A stretch of DNA of 64,000 nt from Tagaea sp965279565 (GTDB lineage Bacteria > Pseudomonadota > Alphaproteobacteria > CACIAM-22H2), in assembly GCA_965279565.1 (NCBI GenBank), contig OZ257249.1, positions 3,224,001-3,288,000 of the forward strand, in the 5' to 3' direction. A model generated the notes under the pieces. That model did no database searches, was not told the DNA's origin, and was given only the letters and a program-made list of their open reading frames with translations. Numbering within the stretch: position 1 is the first letter of the stretch; every line of letters begins with the position of its first letter. Below, one piece after another: positions 30,401 to 38,595 of this stretch. Made by a program: the position numbers and the translations under genes.

Positions 30401-31114
30401 TCACGTGCTGCAGCGGCTCCAGTCGCGCGCGTAGGCCTCGTTCGTGTCCATCAGGGCGTGTCGCGCGTTCGCGGCGGCGAGCGCGCCGTCGAAGGCCTGG
30501 CCGATGGGCCTGGTCAGAAGCTGCTTGTAGCGCTCGCCGACGACCTGCGGGCTGATGCCTTCGCCTTCCATCGTCGGCAGTGTGGGCAGATAGGCGGCCA
30601 GCGCCTGTTCGATCCGCCGGCGGGCATCGTCGAGGCATTCGATATTGATGCGCACGTGGCGGTTCTCGTGTTCGAGCACCACGTCGCGCCGGCACGTGGC
30701 AGTCTGCGTGGCATCGCGCGCGACATAGACGTTGTGTTCGACAAGCGCCACGTCGACCTCGACGCGCGCGGGCTTCATGCAGCTTCGCTTGCCTTCGCGC
30801 CTGCCGTTGAGCGTGATCAGCCACTTCGACTCGAAATTCGCGGTCGTCAGGCCCGCCGGCTTCTTGCCGTGCTGGGTAAGCGTCCCCTTGGGACCGGCGC
30901 GCGCGGCCGAGATGCGCGCGAGATCGGCGATGGACTGCGAGAAATCGTAGGCCGCCGCCTTGGCGCGCGGCCGCACGACGATCGCGGGCCGCTCGGTCGG
31001 GCAGAGCGGCGACTGCGCGTGCGCGCCGCTCGTCGCGAACGCGAACATCCCGCCGAGGAACGAGCGGCGCGTCAGGCACACGCAGCCGGAGACGAGGCTA
31101 TTGTGCTGCGGCAC
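30401..31114 (-). CDS. Exported DUF922-like protein with HExxH motif
   Basis: A 237-residue protein with an exported N-terminus: twin arginine and hydrophobic core in TRRSFLGGMFAFATSGAHA, cleavage likely after AHA. His149-Glu150 and His153 (LEHENRH) form an HExxH zinc-protease motif placed as in DUF922 proteins, whose function is not established. Cys141, Cys112, Cys160 and Cys38 could make disulfides in the periplasm. The gene overlaps the upstream DsbA-like gene by 17 bases, so it is co-transcribed and could be its oxidation substrate. The domain call is moderate. Confidence 0.65.
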   Translation of the reverse strand: MPQHNSLVSGCVCLTRRSFLGGMFAFATSGAHAQSPLCPTERPAIVVRPRAKAAAYDFSQSIADLARISAARAGPKGTLTQHGKKPAGLTTANFESKWLITLNGRREGKRSCMKPARVEVDVALVEHNVYVARDATQTATCRRDVVLEHENRHVRINIECLDDARRRIEQALAAYLPTLPTMEGEGISPQVVGERYKQLLTRPIGQAFDGALAAANARHALMDTNEAYARDWSRCST

Positions 31115-31736
31115 TTTCGCGCACGCGCTGGAAAACCTGGGCGAAAACCTCGGCCGGCTGCGCGCCGGAGACCATGAATTTCCGGTCGATGACGAAGCAG
31201 GGCACGCCGTGGATGCCCATCTTGCGCGCGAACGCGTCTTCTTCGCGGATCAGTTCGTCGTCCTCGTCGGACAGCAGATAGGTCCGCACGGCATCGGCAT
31301 CGAGGCCGCAGCCGGAAGCGACGTCGACCAGCACCTCGACATCGCCCACGTCGCGGGCCTGCGCGAAATAGGCGACGAACAGCGCCTCGACCACGGCATC
31401 CTGCCGGCCGGCGCGCTCGGCGAAGCGGTTGAGCCGGTGGGCGCGCACCGTGTTGGGCGTGCGCTGCATCCGGTCGAACGCGAAGGGAATGCCTTCTTCG
31501 AGCCCTGCAGCGATCACATGCCTGTAGCGGTCGCCGCCGTCGGCTTCGCCGAATTTGGCGCGCAGATAGTCTTTTCGCGACATGCCTTCGGCCGGCATCT
31601 CGGGATTGAGCTGGAAAGGCCGCCAGCCCACCTCGATCGTGCCGGGCGGCTCGGCCGCGAGGGCGCGCTCCAGCCGCCGCTTGCCGATGAAGCACCACGG
31701 GCAGATCACGTCGGAAACGATGTCGATCCTGATCAT
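31098..31736 (-). CDS. DsbA-family (FrnE-like) oxidoreductase
   Basis: The 212-residue thioredoxin-fold protein starts MIRIDIVSDVICPWCFIGK, with the CPWC active site near residue 12. The helical insertion and the C-terminal cis-proline segment GIHGVPCFVIDRKFMVSGAQ match the FrnE/2-hydroxychromene-2-carboxylate isomerase group. No signal peptide precedes it, so it is cytosolic. Members act as disulfide isomerases or glutathione-linked enzymes. ATG 31736 is the family start. It overlaps the downstream exported protein gene. Confidence 0.88.
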   Translation of the reverse strand: MIRIDIVSDVICPWCFIGKRRLERALAAEPPGTIEVGWRPFQLNPEMPAEGMSRKDYLRAKFGEADGGDRYRHVIAAGLEEGIPFAFDRMQRTPNTVRAHRLNRFAERAGRQDAVVEALFVAYFAQARDVGDVEVLVDVASGCGLDADAVRTYLLSDEDDELIREEDAFARKMGIHGVPCFVIDRKFMVSGAQPAEVFAQVFQRVRESAAAQ

Positions 31737-31805
31737 CGGAACGATCCTATCATCTGGGACATTGACGGGGTAGTGCGGGCTGCCGACAATCGCGGCGCAC
31801 CGGTC

Positions 31806-31813
31806 GGGGAGGA
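31806..31813 (+). promoter_or_regulatory. Ribosome site that decides the TTG start of the acyl-CoA ligase
   Basis: GGGGAGGA lies five bases before TTG 31819. The ATG at 31814 touches the site and is in another frame, so TTG 31819 is the supported start of the ligase. Confidence 0.65.
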
Positions 31814-31818
31814 ATGAC

Positions 31819-33477
31819 TTGGCTGCCAGAAAGAAACCGAAGCCGGCCGCCCGGTCGATGTACGAAGCCGATCTCGGCAAGGTTCCGGCGAACCACGAGC
31901 CGCTGACGCCGGTGTCGTTCCTGTTCCGCTCGGCTGCGGTCTATCCGCGCAAGGTGGCGGTCGTGCACGGGCGCAAGCGCCACACCTACGCCCAGTTCGC
32001 GACGCGCGTACGGCGCTTCGCCGATGCGCTGGTGAAGAACGGCCTCAAACCCGGCGAGACGGTCGCGGTGATGGCGCCGAACATTCCCGCGATGCTGGAG
32101 GCGCACTATGCCGTCCCGCTCGCCGGCGGCGTGCTCAACGCGCTCAACTACCGCCTCGACGCCGCGTCGATCGCCTTCATCCTCGACCACGGGGCCGCGA
32201 AGATCCTGCTTGTTGACCGCGAGTTCGCGCCGACGATCCAGGCCGCCCTCGAGAAGGTGAAGAAGAAGCCACTCGTCATCGACATCGACGATCCGGAGTA
32301 CAGGGGTGAGGGGCCGCGCCTGAGTGCCGTCGAGTACGAACAGTTCCTGGCACAAGGCCGTCCGGATTACGAAGGCCGCTGGCCGAAGGACGAATGGCAG
32401 GCGATCTGCCTGCTCTACACGTCGGGCACGACCGGCGATCCGAAGGGCGTCGTCTATCACCATCGCGGCGCCTACCTGAACGCGCTGGGCAACGCGCTCG
32501 CCTTCGGCCTTCGCCCCGACAGCGTCTATCTGTGGACGCTGCCGATGTTCCACTGCTCGGGCTGGACCTATACGTGGGCGGTCACGTCGGTGGGTGCCGC
32601 GCATGTGTGCCTGCGCCGCGTCGATCCGGCGCTGATCTTCCCGTCGATCCGCGACAACCGCGTGACGCACATGTGCGGCGCCCCCATCGTGCTCAACACG
32701 CTGGCGCATGCACCCGCCGACGTGAAGCTCGCTTTCCCGCACCGCGTGGAAGTGATGACGGGCGGTGCCGCACCGCCCTCGGCCATCATCGCGTCGATGG
32801 AGGCGATGGGCTTTCGTGTCACGCACGCCTATGGCCTCACCGAAAGCTACGGTCCGGCCACCTTGTGCGAATGGCAGCCGGGCTGGCCCGATCTGCCGGT
32901 CGACGAACGCGCACGCCTGATGGCGCGCCAGGGCGTGGGCTATCCCACGCTGGGCGCACTCGCCGTGCTCGACGCGAAATCGCAGCCCGTACCCACCGAC
33001 GGCAGGACGATGGGCGAGATCGCATTGCGCGGCAACACGGTGATGAAGGGCTATCTCAAGAACCCGAAGGCGACGCGCAAGGCCTTCAAGGGCGGCTGGT
33101 TCCGTACCGGCGATCTCGCCGTGCGCCATGCCGACGGCTATGTCGAGGTCAAGGACCGCTCGAAGGACATCATCATCTCGGGCGGCGAGAACATCTCGTC
33201 GCTGGAGGTGGAGGAAGCGCTCTACCGCCATCCGGCGGTGATGGAGGCGGCCGTCGTCGCGAGGCCCGACGAGAAATGGGGCGAAACGCCCTGCGCCTTC
33301 GTCACGCTGAAGCCGGGGGCCGAAGGCATCAGCGGGGCCGAGATGATCGACTGGCTGCGCGGGCGCATCGCGCGGTACAAGTGCCCGCGCCTCGTCGTGT
33401 TCGGACCCTTGCCCAAGACGTCGACCGGCAAGATCCAGAAATACGCGCTGCGCGCCCGCGCGAAGGAGATCGCTTGA
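31819..33477 (+). CDS. AMP-forming acyl-CoA synthetase
   Basis: A 552-residue member of the ANL superfamily that activates a carboxylic acid through an acyl-adenylate to its CoA thioester. Motifs are LLYTSGTTGDPKG (AMP/phosphate), YGLTES, WFRTGDLA, SGGENISS and the C-terminal lysine region PKTSTGKIQK. MFHCSGWTYTW and HVCLRRVDP place it with medium/short-chain and DmdB-like ligases. The start is TTG with a strong ribosome site. It heads a five-gene operon with an SDR, NIPSNAP, acyl-CoA dehydrogenase and APH kinase; the acid it activates is unknown. Confidence 0.92.
   Translation: MAARKKPKPAARSMYEADLGKVPANHEPLTPVSFLFRSAAVYPRKVAVVHGRKRHTYAQFATRVRRFADALVKNGLKPGETVAVMAPNIPAMLEAHYAVPLAGGVLNALNYRLDAASIAFILDHGAAKILLVDREFAPTIQAALEKVKKKPLVIDIDDPEYRGEGPRLSAVEYEQFLAQGRPDYEGRWPKDEWQAICLLYTSGTTGDPKGVVYHHRGAYLNALGNALAFGLRPDSVYLWTLPMFHCSGWTYTWAVTSVGAAHVCLRRVDPALIFPSIRDNRVTHMCGAPIVLNTLAHAPADVKLAFPHRVEVMTGGAAPPSAIIASMEAMGFRVTHAYGLTESYGPATLCEWQPGWPDLPVDERARLMARQGVGYPTLGALAVLDAKSQPVPTDGRTMGEIALRGNTVMKGYLKNPKATRKAFKGGWFRTGDLAVRHADGYVEVKDRSKDIIISGGENISSLEVEEALYRHPAVMEAAVVARPDEKWGETPCAFVTLKPGAEGISGAEMIDWLRGRIARYKCPRLVVFGPLPKTSTGKIQKYALRARAKEIA
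33463..33468 (+). promoter_or_regulatory. Ribosome site for the TTG start of the SDR gene
   Basis: AAGGAG lies five bases before TTG 33474, which overlaps the ligase stop as TTGA. It supports the TTG as a true start. Confidence 0.6.
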
Positions 33478-34241
33478 ACACGCCTTTCGACCTGACCGGC
33501 AAGGTGGCGCTGGTGACGGGTGCATCTTCCGGCCTCGGCCGGCACATGGCGATCACGCTTGCGCGGGCAGGGGCCCGCGTGGCGCTCGCGGCACGCCGCA
33601 TCGACAAGCTCGAAGCGCTCGCCGCCGAGATCGCCGCTTTCGACGGCCGGGCACTTCCCTTCGCGATGGACGTGACCGACAGCGGCAGCGTGACCCGCGC
33701 GATCGCGGAAGCGGAAACCGAACTGGGCGCGCTCGCGGTCTGCGTCAACAATGCAGGTATCGCGCTCAAGGAGAACATCGCCGAGATCGATGACGACGCC
33801 TGGTCGAAGACCATGGCGACGAATCTCGACGGTGCGAACCGCGTGGCACGCGCGGCCGCCGCCGCGATGGTCGCGCACGGCCACGGCGGCTCGATCGTCA
33901 ACATCGCGTCGATCCTGGGCCTGCGCACCAGCGCGCGGGTCCCGGCCTATGCCGCCGCGAAGGCCGCGATCCTGAGCCTGACGCAGTCGCTGGCGCTGGC
34001 CCACGCGAAGTCCGCCATCCGCGTCAACGCGATCGCACCCGGCTATATCGAGACCGATCTCAATCGCGCCTACCTGCAGACCGCCGCCGGTGCCAAGATG
34101 GTCGAGCGCGTGGCGCTCGGGCGATTCGGCCAGCCGGCCGATCTCGACGGCGCGCTCCTGCTTCTCGCCTCGGACGCCGGGCGATACATGACGGGCACCG
34201 TGCTCGTCGTCGACGGTGGCCACACGCTCGCGTTCCTCTGA
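33474..34241 (+). CDS. Short-chain dehydrogenase/reductase (SDR)
   Basis: A classical 255-residue SDR using NAD(P). It has the cofactor motif TGASSGLGRH (residues ~15-24), NNAG, the catalytic Ser in VNIASILG, and YAAAKAA for the Tyr-Lys pair. PGYIETDL and the C-terminal VLVVDGGHT are typical. It could oxidise or reduce a hydroxyacyl-CoA in the pathway started by the ligase. TTG 33474 overlaps the ligase stop (TTGA) and has an AAGGAG five bases upstream. Confidence 0.92.
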   Translation: MNTPFDLTGKVALVTGASSGLGRHMAITLARAGARVALAARRIDKLEALAAEIAAFDGRALPFAMDVTDSGSVTRAIAEAETELGALAVCVNNAGIALKENIAEIDDDAWSKTMATNLDGANRVARAAAAAMVAHGHGGSIVNIASILGLRTSARVPAYAAAKAAILSLTQSLALAHAKSAIRVNAIAPGYIETDLNRAYLQTAAGAKMVERVALGRFGQPADLDGALLLLASDAGRYMTGTVLVVDGGHTLAFL

Positions 34242-34254
34242 CCGGAGTTCTCCG

Positions 34255-34899
34255 ATGATCGTCGACGTCCGTACCTACACCGCATTCCCCGGCAGGCTGC
34301 CGGCCTATTTCGCCGACTATGCGGCCGGCCCGTTCGACGTGCAGAAGCGCCATCTTGGGAACCCGCTCGGCTACTACCATGTCGACGTGGGCACGGTGAA
34401 CACGCTGGTCCATCTCTGGGGCTACAAAGACATCGCCGACCGCCAGACGCGCCGCGACGCGATGCAGAAGGATCCGGCCTGGCAGGCCTGGCTTGCGCAC
34501 GGGGCGGGGCGTTTCGCGTCTCAGGAAAACCAGATTTTCAAGGCCGCCCCGTTCTGGCCGATGGCCGGCCAGCCGTCGGGTTCCTACGGCCTCGTCGATT
34601 TCCGCCTCTACACTTCGTTCCACGGCAAGCTCGGCGAGTTCGTCAAGGTCTACCAGACGATGGGTCTGGAGACGCAGATCAAGCATCTGGGCAACTGTCT
34701 GGGCTGGTACCAGTCCGACATCGGCGGCCAGAACCAGGTGCTGCATCTGTGGGGCTACAAAGACGCGGCCGACCGGCAGGCGCGCCGTGCGGCGATGAAC
34801 GCCGATCCGGCATGGGGCGAATATCTCAAGGCCGCCACGCCGCTGCTGGCGCGGATGACGAACCAGTTGCTGCTCAACGCGCCGTTCTTCAAGCCATAG
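34255..34899 (+). CDS. Tandem NIPSNAP-domain protein
   Basis: The 214-residue protein is an internal duplication. Residues ~1-105 and ~110-214 repeat the same pattern: VRTYTAFPGRLPAYF against FRLYTSFHGKLGEFV, and VHLWGYKDIADRQTRR against LHLWGYKDAADRQARR. This is the NIPSNAP dimeric alpha-beta-barrel fold. Bacterial members are often found in catabolic operons, but their reaction is unknown. It lies 13 bases after the SDR and 14 before the dehydrogenase. Confidence 0.88.
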   Translation: MIVDVRTYTAFPGRLPAYFADYAAGPFDVQKRHLGNPLGYYHVDVGTVNTLVHLWGYKDIADRQTRRDAMQKDPAWQAWLAHGAGRFASQENQIFKAAPFWPMAGQPSGSYGLVDFRLYTSFHGKLGEFVKVYQTMGLETQIKHLGNCLGWYQSDIGGQNQVLHLWGYKDAADRQARRAAMNADPAWGEYLKAATPLLARMTNQLLLNAPFFKP

Positions 34900-34913
34900 G
34901 GACGAAGACAAAG

Positions 34914-36110
34914 ATGGATTTCACGCTTTCCCCGGCCGTCGAGAAGACGCGGCGCGCCGTGCGCGATTTCGTCGACCGCGAGCTGATCCCGCTCGAGGCG
35001 CACGACATCAACTGGGGCGACGGCGAGAACGTGCGCCTCGACGTGCTGCAGAAGCTGCGCGCCAAGACGAAGAAGGCGAAGCTCTGGTCGCTGCAGATGC
35101 CCAAGGCACTGGGCGGCGGCGGTCTCGACACGGTCGGCATGGCCGCCTGCTACGAGGAGATGGGCCGCGCGCTGTTCGGCCCCGTCGTGTTCAACTCTGC
35201 GGCCCCCGACGACGGCAACATGATGGTGCTCGGCAAGGTCGCGACGGTGGCGCAGAAGAAGAAATGGCTTGCCCCCATCGTCGATGGCCGCGTGCGCTCG
35301 TCCTTCGCGATGACCGAGCCGCATCCGGGCTCGGGGTCGGATCCCGGCATGATGCTGACGACGGCGACGAAGAAGCGCGGCAAGTGGATCGTCAAGGGCC
35401 GCAAATGGTTCATCACCGGGGCGGGGGAGGCGAAGCACTTCATCCTGCTCGCGCGCACGTCCGACGACGCGCGCAAGGGTCTGTCGGCCTTCCTGTTCCA
35501 CGCCGACCAGCCGGGCTGGCGCATCGTGCGCCGCATCCCGATCATGGGGCCGGAAGAGCATGGCGGCCACTGCGAGATCGAGTTCGACGGGCTGGAGATC
35601 GACGATGCCGACCGGCTGATGGAGGTCGGCGACGGGCTGAAGCTGACGCAGATCCGGCTGGGCACGGCGCGCCTCACGCACTGCATGCGCTGGCTCGGCA
35701 TGGCGCGCCGCGCGATGGAAATCGCGTTGCCCTACGTCGAATCGCGCAAGAGCTTCGGCAAGAAGCTGATCGACCGCGAGGGCGTGCAGTGGCTGCTGGG
35801 CGAGGCGGCCATGCAGATCGAGATCGGCCGCCTGCTGACGATGCGCGCGGCGTGGAAGCTCGACCAGGGCGACTTCGCGCGCAAGGAAGTGTCGATGGCC
35901 AAGGTCGCCGTCGCCGACGTGTTGCACAAGGCGGTCGATACCGCGATCCAGCTTCTGGGTGCGCGCGGCTATTCCAAGGACGAGCCGCTCGAGTGGATGT
36001 ACCGCTATGCACGCCAGGCGCGGCTGGTCGACGGCGCCTCGGAAGTGCACAAGATGGTGCTGGCCCGCTTCCTTGCGCAGGAGCGCACGGAGTTCTGGGC
36101 GTGGCGTTGA
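34914..36110 (+). CDS. Acyl-CoA dehydrogenase, ACAD10/11-like
   Basis: A 398-residue FAD acyl-CoA dehydrogenase: SFAMTEPHPGSGSDPG (FAD/substrate loop), KWFITGAGEAKHF, SRKSFGKKL and the C-terminal YARQARLVDGASEVHK. Asp373 in VDGASEVH stands where classical enzymes have the catalytic Glu of YEGT; eukaryotic ACAD10/11 read similarly (ADGPDEVH). Those proteins also carry a fused APH kinase, which here is the next gene. In known ACAD10/11 biology, a 4-hydroxyacyl-CoA is phosphorylated and phosphate is then eliminated. ATG 34914 is 14 bases after NIPSNAP. Confidence 0.9.
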   Translation: MDFTLSPAVEKTRRAVRDFVDRELIPLEAHDINWGDGENVRLDVLQKLRAKTKKAKLWSLQMPKALGGGGLDTVGMAACYEEMGRALFGPVVFNSAAPDDGNMMVLGKVATVAQKKKWLAPIVDGRVRSSFAMTEPHPGSGSDPGMMLTTATKKRGKWIVKGRKWFITGAGEAKHFILLARTSDDARKGLSAFLFHADQPGWRIVRRIPIMGPEEHGGHCEIEFDGLEIDDADRLMEVGDGLKLTQIRLGTARLTHCMRWLGMARRAMEIALPYVESRKSFGKKLIDREGVQWLLGEAAMQIEIGRLLTMRAAWKLDQGDFARKEVSMAKVAVADVLHKAVDTAIQLLGARGYSKDEPLEWMYRYARQARLVDGASEVHKMVLARFLAQERTEFWAWR

Positions 36111-37438
36111 GGCCCAATGCACCGCCGCCGACGCTGGCCGGCTGGCTGATCGGCACGCTCGCCGCGCAGCAGGTCCAGGTCACCGAGTGGCGCAAGCTGT
36201 CGGGCGGGGCGATCCAGGAGAACTGGGCCTTCACCGCGCGCGTGCGCGGCGGGAAATACGCGGGCACGCTTGAAGCCGTGCTGCGCACCGACGCGCCCAC
36301 GGGTGTCGCGGTCAGTCTCGGCCGCGTCGAGGAGTTTGCGATCCTGTCGGCGGCCCACGAAGCCGGCGTGCGCGTGCCCGAGCCGATCGGCCTGTGCTCG
36401 GACGCGGGCGTCATCGGCAAACCGTTCTACGTGATGCGCCGGGTCGAGGGCACCGCACTCGGCCATATCCTCGCCAGCGACGCGAAATGGACGGGCGATC
36501 GCGTGGCGCTCGCCGAGACGATGGGCCGCGAGCTTGCAAAGATCCACACGGTCAAGCCGCCGCGCGACGGCCTTTCGTTCCTGCCCATGCCCGATGGCAG
36601 CCCGGCGCTGGCGGCGGTCGCGTCGTATCGCAAATGGCTCGACGGCTACCGGCTGCCGCGCCCGGCACTCGAACTCGGCCTGCGCTGGCTCGAACGCAAC
36701 GCGCCGGCACGCGGAAACGTCGTGCTTTGCCATCGCGACTATCGCACCGGCAACTACATGGCCGACGAAGCCGGCCTAACCGGCATCCTCGACTGGGAGT
36801 TCGCCGGCTGGAGCGATCCGAACGAGGATATCGGCTGGTTCTGCGCGAAATGCTGGCGCTTCGGCCAGGTCGCGCGCGAAGCGGGCGGTATAGGTGCGCG
36901 CGCGGATTTCTATCGCGGCTATGCCGAAGCTGCCGGCAAGCCGGTCGACGAGGCCGCGATCAGATATTGGGAGATCATGGCCCATGCGCGCTGGGCGGTG
37001 ATCGCCCTCCAGCAGGGCGAGCGGTTCGTGGGCGGCGGCGAGATGTCGCTCGACCTCGCACTCACGGGTCGGCGCATCGCCGAACTCGAATACGAACTTC
37101 TCGCTTCGATCGATGCCGACGCCGCATTGGGTCCGCTTCCGTCCGGCCTGCCGCAGGACCGGCCGAACGCGGAGGAACTCGCCGCTCTCGCCGCACACGT
37201 GTTCGGGCGCGAGATGCTGCCGGCACTGGGCGACGACCGGCGGCTGCAGGGGCTGATGCTGGCAAGCGCGCTCGGCACAGTCGCACGCGAAATCAAGATG
37301 CCTCCGACAACAACCGACCGATCGCTCGTCGAGGCGATCCGCGCCGGCCGGCACGATGCCGATACGGGCCTGCACGGCGCGTTGCGCGAGGAAGCCCGCG
37401 CACGCACGAAGATCGCCAATCCGAAATATCCGTTCTGA
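36101..37438 (+). CDS. APH-family phosphotransferase with C-terminal DUF6285-like domain
   Basis: The 445-residue protein has an aminoglycoside-phosphotransferase fold over ~1-330: LSGGAIQENWAF, catalytic Asp213 and metal Asn218 (HRDYRTGN), and Asp231 (LDWEFAGW). Residues ~350-445 (QDRPNAEELAALAAHVF, AREIKM) resemble DUF6285, often encoded beside such kinases. Partnering an ACAD10/11-like dehydrogenase, it is likely to phosphorylate a hydroxyacyl-CoA rather than an antibiotic. GTG 36101 has GGAG eight bases upstream and overlaps the dehydrogenase by ten bases; TTG 36107 (TTGA) is an alternative. Confidence 0.85.
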   Translation: MALRPNAPPPTLAGWLIGTLAAQQVQVTEWRKLSGGAIQENWAFTARVRGGKYAGTLEAVLRTDAPTGVAVSLGRVEEFAILSAAHEAGVRVPEPIGLCSDAGVIGKPFYVMRRVEGTALGHILASDAKWTGDRVALAETMGRELAKIHTVKPPRDGLSFLPMPDGSPALAAVASYRKWLDGYRLPRPALELGLRWLERNAPARGNVVLCHRDYRTGNYMADEAGLTGILDWEFAGWSDPNEDIGWFCAKCWRFGQVAREAGGIGARADFYRGYAEAAGKPVDEAAIRYWEIMAHARWAVIALQQGERFVGGGEMSLDLALTGRRIAELEYELLASIDADAALGPLPSGLPQDRPNAEELAALAAHVFGREMLPALGDDRRLQGLMLASALGTVAREIKMPPTTTDRSLVEAIRAGRHDADTGLHGALREEARARTKIANPKYPF

Positions 37439-38581
37439 CTACCAGCCGTTGACGCGATCCCAGACCGCGACGACCTCGTCGCCGCCGTCGACCACGTGAT
37501 ACCGCGTGTACATCGCAGACGTCATGCACACGTGATTCGGCATCACGAGCACGCGCCTTCCGACCGGCCAGTCGGCGAAGGGCAGCGGGACGATCGCGTC
37601 GAGCCCGCGCCGGGCCGACAGGATGCCGTGTTCCTGATGCACGTCGAGGACGGCAAGGTCGTCGCGCGGCGACGGCGAGCCCGGATCGCGGATCAGGCCG
37701 TAGCCCACGCTCTCGATGCGGCGGTTCGCACCTGTATCCTTCGACAGCGCGAGCGCGCCGGCATCGAGCAACAGGTGGTTGCGCGCGCGATGCTGTCCGA
37801 TGACCGAGGCGAGCACGCCGACCGCGATATCCTCGGCCGCGCACATGCCGAGCCCGTGCTGGAACAGGTCGAAGAACACGAAATTGCCGGGGCGCATCTC
37901 GGTGACGCCCTGCAGATGGCGGGCATGCAGCGCCGTCGGCGTCGAGCCGACGCTGACCAGATCGAACGAGTGGCCCTTGGCGCGCAGGAATTCGGCCGCG
38001 GCGACCACGCCGGCGCGCTCGGCTTCTGCCACGCCCTCGATCTCCGCGATCCCATCGCAACCGTAGGAATGGCCCGCATGCGCCATGACGCCCGCGAGCA
38101 TGCCGGCGGACCCGAGGGTCGCGGCGATGGCCGCCAGTTCCGGCGAGGTCGGGTCGACGCCGGCACGCGCGCCGCCGGTCTCGATCTCGACCGCCGCGTT
38201 GAAGCGCACGCCCAGCGCCTTGCCGCGTTCGGCGATCGCCTTGGCCGCCTCGACATCGTCGGTCAGGATCTTAAGGGCGGGAGCCGCGCGCATCAGCGCG
38301 GCGGCACGGTCCAGCTTGGCGGGCGCGATCGCGACCGCATAGAGCATGTCGGTGAAGCCGGCCCTGGCGAAGTGTTCGGCCTCGGCAAGCGTGGAAACGG
38401 TGATCGGTCCCGTGCTGCCGCCATGCACGGCCTTGGCGACATCGACCGACTTTGCCGTCTTCATGTGCGGACGCAGCATCACACCAAGTTCCGCGGCGCG
38501 CGCGCGCATCCGCGCCACGTTGCGCATCAGCCGCGAACGGTCGAGGACGAGGGAAGGGGTCGGGAGATCGGCCAGTCGCAT
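37439..38581 (-). CDS. PLP-dependent D-threonine aldolase / D-serine dehydratase-like enzyme
   Basis: A 380-residue fold-type III (alanine racemase-like) PLP enzyme. Lys41 in RPHMKTAKS should hold PLP. The metal ligands of the DTA/DSD group appear as His and Cys in PNHVCMT near the C-terminus. VGSTPTAL and FDLFQHGLG are also typical. Known members cleave D-threonine to glycine and acetaldehyde or deaminate D-serine; the precise substrate is unclear. It is convergent with the APH gene without a gap and 14 bases after the GGDEF/EAL-like gene. Confidence 0.87.
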   Translation of the reverse strand: MRLADLPTPSLVLDRSRLMRNVARMRARAAELGVMLRPHMKTAKSVDVAKAVHGGSTGPITVSTLAEAEHFARAGFTDMLYAVAIAPAKLDRAAALMRAAPALKILTDDVEAAKAIAERGKALGVRFNAAVEIETGGARAGVDPTSPELAAIAATLGSAGMLAGVMAHAGHSYGCDGIAEIEGVAEAERAGVVAAAEFLRAKGHSFDLVSVGSTPTALHARHLQGVTEMRPGNFVFFDLFQHGLGMCAAEDIAVGVLASVIGQHRARNHLLLDAGALALSKDTGANRRIESVGYGLIRDPGSPSPRDDLAVLDVHQEHGILSARRGLDAIVPLPFADWPVGRRVLVMPNHVCMTSAMYTRYHVVDGGDEVVAVWDRVNGW

Positions 38582-38595
38582 CGGCCGGGCAGGAC

